DNA of 7,193 bases from Bacillota bacterium (GTDB taxonomy: Bacteria; Bacillota; Clostridia; Acetivibrionales; JAKOSZ01): assembly GCA_029776555.1 (NCBI GenBank), contig JAKOSZ010000271.1, forward strand, positions 1 through 7,193, written 5' to 3'. The notes beneath the pieces were generated by a model. That model did no database searches, was not told where the DNA came from, and saw nothing but the letters and a program-made list of their open reading frames with translations. Numbering within the stretch: the stretch's first letter is position 1; the number at the start of each line of letters is the position of its first letter. Made by a program: the position numbers and the translations under genes. Shown here in pieces: positions 1 through 5,558 of this stretch.

Positions 1-2
1 AA

Positions 3-104
3 GGCTATTGGAGAACAGCCAAAAGCCCCATACTTTCGCAAACCATTACGAATGAGCGCCTTCAGAAGCGCGGATATACTGGCTTCATAGCAGAACTTGC
101 TTAA
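3..104 (+). CDS. Group II intron reverse transcriptase/maturase, C-terminal end (partial)
   Basis: The open frame enters from the left edge and ends at TAA 102-104, giving 33 residues that begin GYWRTAKSPILSQT and end in FIAELA. The GYWR..KSP....T(I/L)TN..L...GY pattern is typical of the extreme C-terminus of bacterial group II intron-encoded proteins (LtrA family). In a full-length protein this tail follows the reverse-transcriptase fingers/palm and the thumb/maturase X domain, which bind the intron RNA to aid splicing and copy it at the target site. The short gap between this stop codon and domain V at 124 fits the usual layout, in which the ORF sits in domain IV. No frameshift is visible in the short part present, so the protein may be intact upstream; that cannot be judged here. 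Confidence 0.75.
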   Translation, partial: GYWRTAKSPILSQTITNERLQKRGYTGFIAELA

Positions 105-121
105 GAAATTGAACTCTTGTT

Positions 122-199
122 GAACCGCCGTATACCGAACGGTACGTACGGTGGTGTGGGAGGTCGGCTAATCAAATAATGATTAGCCTCCTACCCGAT
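122..199 (+). ncRNA. Group II intron domains V and VI
   Basis: Domain V: ACCGCCGTA (124-132) pairs with TACGGTGGT (147-155), with one G-T wobble. A two-base CG bulge (145-146) follows the distal stem TACC/GGTA (133-136/141-144), which is capped by a GAAC tetraloop. The catalytic triad position reads CGC (126-128). Domain VI: GGCTAATCA (166-174) pairs perfectly with TGATTAGCC (180-188) around an AATAA loop. The basal helix continues on the 3' side with an unpaired A at 193, which is the expected branch-point adenosine, 7 nucleotides from the intron end counting both ends. All core elements needed for the second step of splicing look intact. Confidence 0.85.
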
Positions 200-206
200 T
201 TAATCC

Positions 207-1262
207 CTAACGGCCGTATTCGTAGCCCGTTTCATAGAGGGCTACGATGTTCTCCGGGGGAGTCAGAGGCTGAATGTTGTGGCAGGGAGCAATAATGTAG
301 CCGCCGTTCCTGCCCAGTATAGAGATATTCTCCAGGACCTCCTCCCTTACGTCGTCCACCGTACCGAAGGGCAGTGTTTGCTGATTGTCCACTCCTCCGT
401 GGAATACTATCTTATCCCCGAATTTTGACTTCAGCGTTTCCCTGTCCATATCCCTGCAGCGCCACTGGATGGGGTTCAGCACGTCAATGCCTATGTCTAC
501 CAGATCCGGCAGAATTTTTTGTATGGATCCGTCATTGTGGTGTATTACATAAACCCCGGACTGATGGGCGAGATCAATCATCCGCTTCATGCGGGGCAGG
601 AAGAACTTTCTTATCTGCTCGGGGGAAAACATGAGGTCCTGTTCCGAACCCATGTCCTCAGCCACATAACTTAACAGCACATGGCCGCCGGCCTGCTCAT
701 ATATGCGGCTTGTATTTTCGTAGCAGAAATCAAAGAGCTTATCAAGACAATAGTCCACAATTTCCAGGTTTAACACAAGGTCCATGAAAGCCTGCTCAAG
801 GCCCCGCAAATTGGCGTAGATGAGGAAGGGCTCAGACCCTCCGCCCTGTATGGGCCGGTGTTCATTGCCCTTTACCTGGCCTTTTATAACAGAGTAGTCG
901 AACCATTCAATGTCCGGCCACCTGTATTCCGCTTCTATTTCTTCCACGCTTTCATATTTTGCAAGGGGGTGATATACGCATTCCCTGTAAACGCCTGTGC
1001 CATAGCGCACATCCCTGTATTTGCAGCCGTACATGTCTTCATCCGTTTCCAGGGCCGGTCCCACGTATCTGGGATACAGGTACACCGGTTTATCTATGTG
1101 CAGCTTCTCAAATACCTCCTCCATACTGGCACAGTTTAAATGCTTCATCAATAACTGGTCTGTTTCCCATGTGGCCCAGTAGTCCATGGGTATCCTGTCG
1201 GGCTTCTGCCTCTTTAATACGGCTAACCATCTCTCCCTGGGAGTCATGGTGTCCCTGGCCAT
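207..1262 (-). CDS. Uroporphyrinogen decarboxylase-fold protein (URO-D/MtaA-like family)
   Basis: This 351-residue protein of the URO-D superfamily includes true uroporphyrinogen decarboxylases and cobamide-dependent methyltransferases such as MtaA and CmuA. The N-terminus TPRERWLAVLKRQKPDRIP (7-25) is the family signature. Other landmarks are AEDMGSEQDLMFSPE (201-215), IHHNDG (240-245), LPDLVDIGIDVLNPIQW (251-267), HGGVD (288-292) and IIAPCHNIQPLTPPENI near the C-terminus (Cys327). In MtaA-type enzymes zinc is held by His-x-Cys and a distal Cys; here His242-x-Asp244 replaces His-x-Cys while Cys327 remains. It is more likely a methyltransferase-like or uncharacterised catabolic enzyme than a haem biosynthesis enzyme, and no haem genes are nearby. 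The start at 1262 is preferred because AAGGGGA lies 8 bases upstream; a longer frame to 1352 adds 30 Arg/Pro-rich residues unlike the family. The stop TAG is at 207-209. The substrate is unknown. Confidence 0.88.
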   Translation of the reverse strand: MARDTMTPRERWLAVLKRQKPDRIPMDYWATWETDQLLMKHLNCASMEEVFEKLHIDKPVYLYPRYVGPALETDEDMYGCKYRDVRYGTGVYRECVYHPLAKYESVEEIEAEYRWPDIEWFDYSVIKGQVKGNEHRPIQGGGSEPFLIYANLRGLEQAFMDLVLNLEIVDYCLDKLFDFCYENTSRIYEQAGGHVLLSYVAEDMGSEQDLMFSPEQIRKFFLPRMKRMIDLAHQSGVYVIHHNDGSIQKILPDLVDIGIDVLNPIQWRCRDMDRETLKSKFGDKIVFHGGVDNQQTLPFGTVDDVREEVLENISILGRNGGYIIAPCHNIQPLTPPENIVALYETGYEYGR

Positions 1263-1361
1263 ACTGCATTTCCCCTTTTCAAGCGGAATTTGCGGGAACA
1301 GGCAAAACCAGGGCCGCGTGAAAATCCTGCCCCGGAGCCTGATCCTCGTCATTTCACTGAC

Positions 1362-1389
1362 ATTTTATCACAGGGGAGAGGATTTGCAA
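1362..1389 (-). promoter_or_regulatory. Candidate sigma-A promoter for the URO-D-like gene
   Basis: On the minus strand, TTGCAA (1389-1384) and TAAAAT (1367-1362) are separated by 16 bases, close to the sigma-A consensus. Transcription would begin near 1355, leaving a leader of about 90 bases before the ATG at 1262. The assignment rests only on consensus resemblance and position. Confidence 0.35.
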
Positions 1390-1564
1390 CGGATCCCGCC
1401 GCTACTCCCCGGACAACTGCCAATAAAGGCTTAATTGCCCCTGACATCCGGCTCCAATGCTGGTCCGGCTGAAACAGTCCCGGGAACTTTGAAAGCAAGG
1501 GGCCGGGAAACTACCAGGGTGGAAAGGCAGCTTATGCGGCTGATACCCGGAAACCTGGTGTTTG
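1390..1564 (+). other. GC-rich non-coding stretch with pairing potential, unidentified
   Basis: No convincing gene lies between the decarboxylase-like gene and the PHP gene (1263-2029), and this part is rich in complementary segments. One nested hairpin uses ACCA (1512-1515) with TGGT (1556-1559), GGGT (1516-1519) with ACCC (1545-1548), and an inner CAGC/GCTG helix. Two short stretches faintly recall a cobalamin riboswitch on the plus strand: CCCGCCGCTAC near 1395-1405, and CCCGGAAACCTGG near 1546-1558. The conserved elements that should precede the first are not recognisable, so I do not call a riboswitch. The stretch ends directly at a terminator-like hairpin. It could be a diverged regulatory RNA, an sRNA or decayed sequence. 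Confidence 0.3.
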
Positions 1565-1590
1565 AAGCATTATGTTAACCATGCTTTTTT
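1565..1590 (+). terminator. Possible intrinsic terminator
   Basis: AAGCAT (1565-1570) pairs with ATGCTT (1581-1586) around a 10-base loop, and the 3' arm runs straight into TTTTTT ending at 1590. The stem is short and AT-rich, so termination would be weak. It could end a transcript coming from the structured stretch just upstream. Confidence 0.35.
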
Positions 1591-1691
1591 ACGGGTGACC
1601 TGGCAGGAAACTAGTTGTACAGGTGATATGACAGGAATGGTTCCGGCAGAGTACTAAATTCCGTGAGATTTTTGCACCCGGGAGGGGCAGG

Positions 1692-1742
1692 ATGATGGAA
1701 AAAAAGAGCGGGGGCACTGTCTTACCTTGCTCAGACCAGTGA
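1692..1742 (+). CDS. Possible 16-residue leader peptide
   Basis: A short ORF encodes MMEKKSGGTVLPCSDQ and ends at TGA 1740-1742. Its main support is GGGAGG at 1680-1685, a near-ideal Shine-Dalgarno site 6 bases before the first ATG and 9 before the second (1695). The last five codons lie in the 5' arm and loop of a perfect 9-bp hairpin, and the stop codon opens the 3' arm, so a translating ribosome would prevent that hairpin from forming. This layout suits a leader peptide controlling an attenuator ahead of the PHP gene at 2030. No amino acid is strikingly repeated, so a sensed amino acid is not evident. A chance ORF beside a fortuitous SD remains possible. Confidence 0.3.
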   Translation: MMEKKSGGTVLPCSDQ

Positions 1743-1762
1743 GCAAGGCCTGCAGGCCTTTT
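1725..1762 (+). promoter_or_regulatory. Two overlapping, mutually exclusive hairpins (attenuator-like)
   Basis: Hairpin 1 pairs CCTTGCTCA (1725-1733) perfectly with TGAGCAAGG (1740-1748) around a GACCAG loop. Hairpin 2 is the perfect 16-base palindrome AAGGCCTGCAGGCCTT (1745-1760), a 6-bp GC-rich stem with a TGCA loop followed by a short TTTT run (1759-1762). The two share 1745-1748, so only one can form fully at a time. Because the small ORF at 1692-1742 runs into hairpin 1, ribosome position could decide which hairpin forms. The U-run is short, so terminator strength is doubtful. Confidence 0.4.
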
Positions 1763-1931
1763 AAAGAGGCCGCTTTTTAAGGTGAAAGAGCTTTTAAGAT
1801 ATGGAAAGAAGCCCGGGGAAGAGTTATAATGATTAGGTAAAGGTTAAGTTTTTAACAAACCAGTTGGGATGCGGGAGGTCTTAAGCTTCTGCCTGGTATT
1901 TATACTGCGCTTTCATAGCAGAAAGGAAAAC

Positions 1932-1963
1932 TTTAATTTACCTGCAGGCCGGCTTCGTATAAT
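1932..1963 (+). promoter_or_regulatory. Weak candidate promoter for the PHP gene
   Basis: A perfect TATAAT occurs at 1958-1963, 66 bases before the PHP gene. The nearest -35-like sequence, TTTAAT (1932-1937), is 20 bases upstream, which is too far for a strong sigma-A promoter. Another TATAAT at 1825-1830 also lacks a good -35 partner. The choice between them is open. Confidence 0.22.
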
Positions 1964-2029
1964 CATCCGGCAGCAGTACTGTAAAAGTAGCAGCACACAA
2001 TCGTATTAAGGAAGGTAAAGAGACAGGGG

Positions 2030-2728
2030 ATGAAAAAGAGGTACTTGTACGAAACCCACACACACACAAAGGAGGGGAGCGCCTGCGGCCTCTGTACAGG
2101 CGAGGAATCGGCAAGGGCGCACAAGGAAGCCGGGTATACCGGGGTCATCATTACCAACCATTTTTTTTACGGGAATACTGCGGTGAACCGTAAACTGCCG
2201 TGGAAAGACTGGGTAAGAGAATTTTGCAAAGGCTATAACCTGGCCAAGAAGGAAGGCGACCGGATTGGACTGCAGGTTTTCTTCGGCTGGGAGTCCTGCT
2301 ACCGGGGGACGGAGTTCCTGGTTTACGGCCTGGACGAGGAGTGGCTCCTTGCCCATCCGGAAATCAGGGATGCCACCATAGAGGAGCAGTATCAGCTGGT
2401 TAAAGCACACGGCGGCATGGTGGTGCAGGCCCATCCTTTCCGGGAGGCGGAATACATTCCCGAGATTCGGCTGTTTCCCCGGTATGTGGACGCGGTAGAA
2501 GTCATAAACGCAGCCCATACCAATCACGGGAAAAAGGACTATTTCAACCACGAGTACAACCTCCGCGCAATAACCTACGCCAAAGAACACAACCTGCCCA
2601 TGACGGCCGGGTCCGACACCCACTCCACCCATCTGTCGGGCTGCGGCATGGCCTTTGAAAGAAAGCTTGAAGACATCCACGATTTTATCAGGGCAGTCTT
2701 AAACAGGGAACCCTATGAACTGGTCTGA
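2030..2728 (+). CDS. PHP-domain metal-dependent phosphoesterase-like protein
   Basis: The 232-residue product consists almost entirely of one PHP (polymerase and histidinol phosphatase) domain, a distorted TIM barrel that binds two or three divalent metals and hydrolyses phosphoester bonds. The ligand set is complete in order: HTHT (His10, His12), TNHF (His44), GWES (Glu88), QAHPF (His135) and SDTH (Asp196, His198). The length fits stand-alone PHP proteins; there is no signal peptide, so it is probably cytoplasmic. Possible substrates include histidinol-phosphate-like esters, cyclic phosphate or nucleotide-derived phosphates, with nothing here to choose among them. ATG 2030 is the only sensible start, since the first metal motif begins at residue 10. 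SD spacing is unusual: AAGGAAGG ends 14 bases upstream, and an AGGGG abuts the ATG directly. The cupin gene follows after 380 bases on the same strand. Confidence 0.9.
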   Translation: MKKRYLYETHTHTKEGSACGLCTGEESARAHKEAGYTGVIITNHFFYGNTAVNRKLPWKDWVREFCKGYNLAKKEGDRIGLQVFFGWESCYRGTEFLVYGLDEEWLLAHPEIRDATIEEQYQLVKAHGGMVVQAHPFREAEYIPEIRLFPRYVDAVEVINAAHTNHGKKDYFNHEYNLRAITYAKEHNLPMTAGSDTHSTHLSGCGMAFERKLEDIHDFIRAVLNREPYELV

Positions 2729-2785
2729 TGGCTTGCCGCTCTGAGTACAGCCGGCTGGCTGAATTTTACGGCGCAGTTTCAAAAG

Positions 2786-2813
2786 GCCGGGGAGCTGCCG
2801 CTGCACTCCCGGC
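2786..2813 (+). other. GC-rich hairpin downstream of the PHP gene
   Basis: GCCGGGGAG (2786-2794) pairs with CTCCCGGC (2806-2813), with one bulged G, around an 11-base loop. No T-run follows, so it is not a classical intrinsic terminator, but it may stabilise the 3' end of the PHP transcript. Otherwise the stretch from 2729 to 2850 holds no recognisable feature. Confidence 0.35.
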
Positions 2814-2850
2814 GCATGGGATAAAAATTGCCCTTTATTAGAGCGCCTTG

Positions 2851-2879
2851 TTGTTATCGGCCGGATTGTGAGTTAAAAT
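2851..2879 (+). promoter_or_regulatory. Candidate sigma-A promoter for the cupin gene
   Basis: TTGTTA (2851-2856) and TAAAAT (2874-2879) are separated by exactly 17 bases, a good sigma-A match. Transcription would begin near 2886, giving a leader of roughly 220 bases before the cupin start at 3109. This suggests that the cupin gene can be transcribed separately from the PHP gene. Confidence 0.5.
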
Positions 2880-2900
2880 GTAATTAGCTGTGCTGCGGAT

Positions 2901-3039
2901 CCCGGCAGACCCTGAATGAAGTTTATGCCGGGGCTGCCTGTGCAGCCGGCAGACTTTTATGCCGCATAGAAAGTGATTTCCCGCCTCAAGATCACTTTAA
3001 AGCACGCCTGGGCTGTTTGACTTTCAAGCTTCGCCAGGG
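2901..3039 (+). promoter_or_regulatory. Structured 5' leader of the cupin gene with alternative hairpins
   Basis: Four pairings can be drawn. P1: CCCGGCA (2901-2907) with TGCCGGG (2926-2932). P2: TGCC..GGCTGC (2926-2937, GG bulge) with GCAGCCGGCA (2942-2951), followed by GACTTTTAT. P3: AAAGTGAT (2970-2977) with ATCACTTT (2991-2998), perfect 8 bp. P4: CCTGG (3007-3011) with CCAGG (3034-3038), plus inner GC/GC and TTGA/TCAA pairs. P1 and P2 compete for 2926-2932, and the sequence CCGGCAGAC occurs twice (2902-2910 and 2946-2954) as the rival partners. This resembles a terminator/antiterminator switch, although the T-run after P2 is only four bases. I recognise no known riboswitch class or T-box. 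Confidence 0.4.
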
Positions 3040-3108
3040 AATACAAGTGAATAGGTGGACAAGCATGAGGCCTCATTACATTACCATTGGAAGGGGAGTG
3101 GATCTGGG

Positions 3109-4314
3109 ATGAACCAGGAGGAAAAGAGGAAAATCCTGAAGGAAGAGATTGAAAAAAACAAGGGCATCCTGCGCTTTGCGCCCACATGGGTACCAAGGGC
3201 TTTTATGGTTCCCGGAAGGCGCCTTAAGCTGCATCCTGCGGATTTATACGCCCTGGGGGCCCACAGGGGCGGCATAAACGAGAGGTGGTTTGCTTCCACC
3301 GTTCAGGCGGACAATGGCCCTGGAACGCCTGAAGATGAAGGCCTTAGCTATATTGTGGCAGAGAACTCAGGGAAGGCTGTAAAGATACTGTTCAAGGACG
3401 CAATAGAGATCATGGGCGATGAGATAATTGGGAAATACCAGATGAAGAAATACGGCGGCTGGGTGGCGTTTGCCAAATTTTTTGACAATATGGGCCCCAT
3501 ACCCCACCACGTGCACCTGATGGACGAGCATGCGGCAAGGGTGGGAAAGCTGGGCAAGCCTGAAGCCTATTACTTCCCGGTGCAGCAGAATTTCGTGGAC
3601 AACAACTTCCCTTACACCTTCTTCGGGCTTGAACCGGGCACCACCAAAGAGCAGGTGGTGGAATGCCTTAAAAGGTGGGATGAAGGGGATAACGGCATAC
3701 TGCAGCTCAGCAAGGCTTACCGGCTTACCCCCGGGACGGGCTGGGACGTACCGCCGGGAGTGCTGCATGCGCCGGGCTCGCTGCTGACTTATGAGCCCCA
3801 GAAGGCCAGCGATGTGTATAGCATGTTCCAGTCGATGGTGGAAGGGCGGCCTGTTTCCAGGGACCTGCTGGTCAAGGACATCCCGCCGGAATATCACAAT
3901 GACTATGAGTACATTGTCAGCGTCCTTGACTGGGAGCTCAACGTAGACCCTGAGTTTGTAAAGAACCGCTTCAGGGAGCCGGTGCCGGTAAAAGACATGG
4001 ACGAGATGAAGGAAGAGGGATACATTGAAAAGTGGATTGTCTACGGGAACAAGGATTTCTCCGCCAAGGAACTGACCGTACTGCCCGGAAGAACGGTGAA
4101 GATAAAGGACAATGCCGCCTATGGCTTCATCATGGTCCAGGGTTACGGCACAATAAACGGCGTAAAAATTGAGACGCCGACCATCATCCGGTACGGCCAG
4201 CTGACCTCCGACGAGATGTTCGTGACGGAGGAGGCGGCAAAAGAGGGAGTAGTCATAAGCAACATGAGCGAATCCGACTCGCTGGTAATGTTCAAGCACT
4301 TCGGCCCCGAGTAA
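3109..4314 (+). CDS. Cupin protein related to type I phosphomannose isomerase
   Basis: This 401-residue soluble protein has a central region that follows type I mannose-6-phosphate isomerase (PMI) block by block. HHVH (133-136) corresponds to the QVH zinc motif, KPEAYYFP (150-157) to KPEMWYV, YTFFGLEPGTTKEQVVECL (169-187) to the 'GL..GVT.EE....L' helix, and GWDVPPGVLHAPG (211-223) to 'GDVFFIPAGTVHA'. Expected metal ligands would be His134, His136, Glu152 and His220. The first 100 residues and the C-terminal third (a second beta-rich, cupin-like part) do not match PMI that I can recognise, so this is probably a divergent sugar isomerase/epimerase-like enzyme and not ManA itself. The start at 3109 is preferred because AAGGGGAG ends 10 bases upstream; an in-frame GTG at 3055 adds 18 poorly conserved-looking residues with a weak SD. 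It is probably co-expressed with the NIF3-like gene 164 bases downstream. Confidence 0.78.
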   Translation: MNQEEKRKILKEEIEKNKGILRFAPTWVPRAFMVPGRRLKLHPADLYALGAHRGGINERWFASTVQADNGPGTPEDEGLSYIVAENSGKAVKILFKDAIEIMGDEIIGKYQMKKYGGWVAFAKFFDNMGPIPHHVHLMDEHAARVGKLGKPEAYYFPVQQNFVDNNFPYTFFGLEPGTTKEQVVECLKRWDEGDNGILQLSKAYRLTPGTGWDVPPGVLHAPGSLLTYEPQKASDVYSMFQSMVEGRPVSRDLLVKDIPPEYHNDYEYIVSVLDWELNVDPEFVKNRFREPVPVKDMDEMKEEGYIEKWIVYGNKDFSAKELTVLPGRTVKIKDNAAYGFIMVQGYGTINGVKIETPTIIRYGQLTSDEMFVTEEAAKEGVVISNMSESDSLVMFKHFGPE

Positions 4315-4323
4315 AAAACGAGA

Positions 4324-4459
4324 ACACAGGGGGACGGTTATTCTGTGCACGTGCATGACACAAGGGGACGGAGCTTTTTGCAGTGCACAAAAAACTGCAC
4401 AAAAGAACCGTCCCTCTGTGCGCGACGAAAAAACGCACAAAAGAACCGTCCCCCTGTGC
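4324..4459. repeat. Cluster of four GGGGACGG palindromic repeats (two direct, two inverted)
   Basis: Four related units occupy the cupin-NIF3 gap: A at 4324-4348 and B at 4358-4386 (plus orientation), then C at 4397-4421 and D at 4435-4459 (reverse orientation). C and D are 25 bases each and differ at one position. The reverse complement of D matches A at 22 of 25 positions; B is 29 bases and more diverged. Apart from small end mismatches, each unit starts with (G/A)CACA and ends in TGTGC or GTGC, so each can form a small hairpin around GGGGACGG. B and C face each other and can pair as one long imperfect hairpin (4358-4421, with GCAGT/ACTGC at its tip); A and D can pair outside it. I recall similar GGGGACGG repeats in many Clostridia. 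They may act as a transcript end, an RNA-processing site or a miniature mobile element. Confidence 0.8.
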
Positions 4460-4478
4460 GCTATGGGAGGTAATGAGT

Positions 4479-5252
4479 ATGGTAGTGAAAGATGTGGTGA
4501 ATTACCTGGAGAAGTTCGGACCCGGGGGCTCGGAAGAAATACTGCTCTTCGGAGATATAAGGCAAGAGGTGCGCGGCATTGCCGTATGCTGGATGCCCAC
4601 GCTGGAGGTAATAAGCAAGGCGGCTTCTATGGGCTGCAACCTGATAATCTGCCATGAGAACCTGACCTTCCCCTACAACTTCTATATTTTCGGACAGCAC
4701 CTGGAAAAAACCCTGGCCTGGAAGGCAAACATGGAAAGGATTAAGCTCCTTGCCGTCAACAACATGTCGGTCATAAGGGCCCATGCCAAGCTGGACAAGG
4801 CGTATAACATAGACTGGTTCCGGGAAGCCATGGAACTTAAGACTGTTGAGGATCAGAACAGCCGGGGCAGTATTGTGGCAATCCAGGAAACTACCCTTAA
4901 AGAACTGGCCCTTCATATCAAGGAGAAGATTGGGCTTAACTGCATCAGGGTTACCGGTCCCATGGACGCCAGGATCAGGAAAGTGGGTATAGCCGTAGGA
5001 GGACTGGGGATCAGCGTAAACATGGGCTTTTTACAGAGGCTTGTGGATGAATCGGTAGACGTCATCTTAACCGGGGAGGCCGATGAGGAGTCTCTCAGGT
5101 TTGCGGAGGACAGCGGGGTGTGCTTTATAGAGACGTCTCATATTGTATGTGAGAGCATTGGCCTGGCAAAATTTGCGGAAGACCTTAAGAGAGACTTTCC
5201 GGATGTAAAAGTGGAAATGGTGTATGCCGGAATCCCCTGGCGCTATATTTGA
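4479..5252 (+). CDS. NIF3/DUF34 family dinuclear metal-centre protein
   Basis: The 257-residue protein is a compact NIF3/DUF34 member, similar in length to E. coli YbgI (247 aa). It lacks the central insert found in longer Bacillota homologues such as YqfO (about 370 aa). Matching motifs are PTLEVISKAASMGCNLIICHE (40-60, the 'GANLIISHHP' block), RAHAKLDKA (100-108, corresponding to 'HTNLD') and ETSHIVCESIGLAKF (218-232, the His-x3-Glu block). Likely ligands are His59, Asp106, His221 and Glu225; the second His of the usual HH pair is Glu60 here. The family forms hexameric toroids with two metals per subunit and has been proposed to act in metal homeostasis or as a hydrolase, but its reaction is not settled. 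The start at 4479 sits 8 bases after GGGAGG (4465-4470). An ATG at 4473 is too close, and the frame farther upstream translates the repeats. Confidence 0.85.
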   Translation: MVVKDVVNYLEKFGPGGSEEILLFGDIRQEVRGIAVCWMPTLEVISKAASMGCNLIICHENLTFPYNFYIFGQHLEKTLAWKANMERIKLLAVNNMSVIRAHAKLDKAYNIDWFREAMELKTVEDQNSRGSIVAIQETTLKELALHIKEKIGLNCIRVTGPMDARIRKVGIAVGGLGISVNMGFLQRLVDESVDVILTGEADEESLRFAEDSGVCFIETSHIVCESIGLAKFAEDLKRDFPDVKVEMVYAGIPWRYI

Positions 5253-5540
5253 CGGGCCCGGGGAGAAATATATGTGACAAGCTGAAAGCCTTTCCTTTTT
5301 TAATGCCGTCAACGGCTCCCGCCCTGATTGCACCCTTTGAGCTTGCGCAAAGCGGTTAGCTGGCAGAGGATGCCCGGGCTGACAAAGGTTCAATGGCATC
5401 AAGGGGCCCTGTCATGTCTTCCAGGGGGATAAACAGCGCTTCTTAATAAGGAGTATTCCTGTTTCCCGGAAAGAAATATGAAAAAATAAAGGGCAAGAAA
5501 GACGTACTCCCCTGTCTTACGCCTTATAATTCGACAAATA
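5253..5540. other. Non-coding spacer with no clear feature
   Basis: No credible ORF, RNA gene or strong terminator is visible between the NIF3-like gene and the promoter region of the PilT-like gene. Small inverted repeats occur: CGGGCCCG just after the stop codon, CCCTG/CAGGG at 5407-5426, and AGGA/TCCT at 5449-5460. None is followed by a T-run. A TATAAT at 5525-5530 lacks a -35 partner at normal spacing. Confidence 0.5.
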
Positions 5541-5558
5541 TTGGGTTTCCCGGCTAAA

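Larger units (their letters stand above)
1..199 (+). mobile_element. Group II intron (class IIC-like), 3' portion
   Basis: This is the downstream end of a bacterial group II intron that enters from outside the window. It contains the last codons of the intron-encoded reverse transcriptase, followed by a recognisable domain V hairpin, a domain VI hairpin with a candidate branch-point A, and a 3' boundary ending in ..CGAT at about 199. The domain V sequence closely resembles what I recall of class IIC introns such as that of Oceanobacillus iheyensis, including a CGC rather than AGC catalytic triad. Class assignment is from memory of that family; the group II identity is secure. The intron runs opposite to the decarboxylase-like gene and stops 7 bases short of its stop codon. 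The 5' end and target site lie outside the window. Confidence 0.88.

Noticed and set aside
207..1262. True haem-pathway uroporphyrinogen decarboxylase (hemE)
   Set aside because: The motifs fit the URO-D-like/MtaA branch better, and no tetrapyrrole genes are adjacent.
1263..1352. N-terminal extension of the URO-D-like protein by 30 residues
   Set aside because: The extension is Arg/Pro-rich, unlike the family start, and the internal ATG at 1262 has an ideally spaced AAGGGGA.
1390..1564. Firm call of a cobalamin riboswitch
   Set aside because: Only the 3' box and a CCCGCCGCT segment look similar; the conserved upstream core is not visible, and no B12-related gene follows directly.
2006..2680. 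Minus-strand ORF (224 codons) opposite the PHP gene
   Set aside because: It mirrors a gene with the full PHP ligand set; the translation has no recognisable domain.
3367..4440. Long minus-strand ORF (357 codons) opposite the cupin gene
   Set aside because: It is antisense to a gene with clear motifs and a good SD, its translation matches no family I recognise, and it begins inside the repeat cluster.
4324..4459. CRISPR array
   Set aside because: There are only four units in mixed orientation, with spacers of about 9-13 bases and no cas genes.
4383..4478. N-terminal extension of the NIF3-like protein (32 residues)
   Set aside because: It translates repeat units C and D into a repetitive peptide; the true SD (GGGAGG) lies after it.
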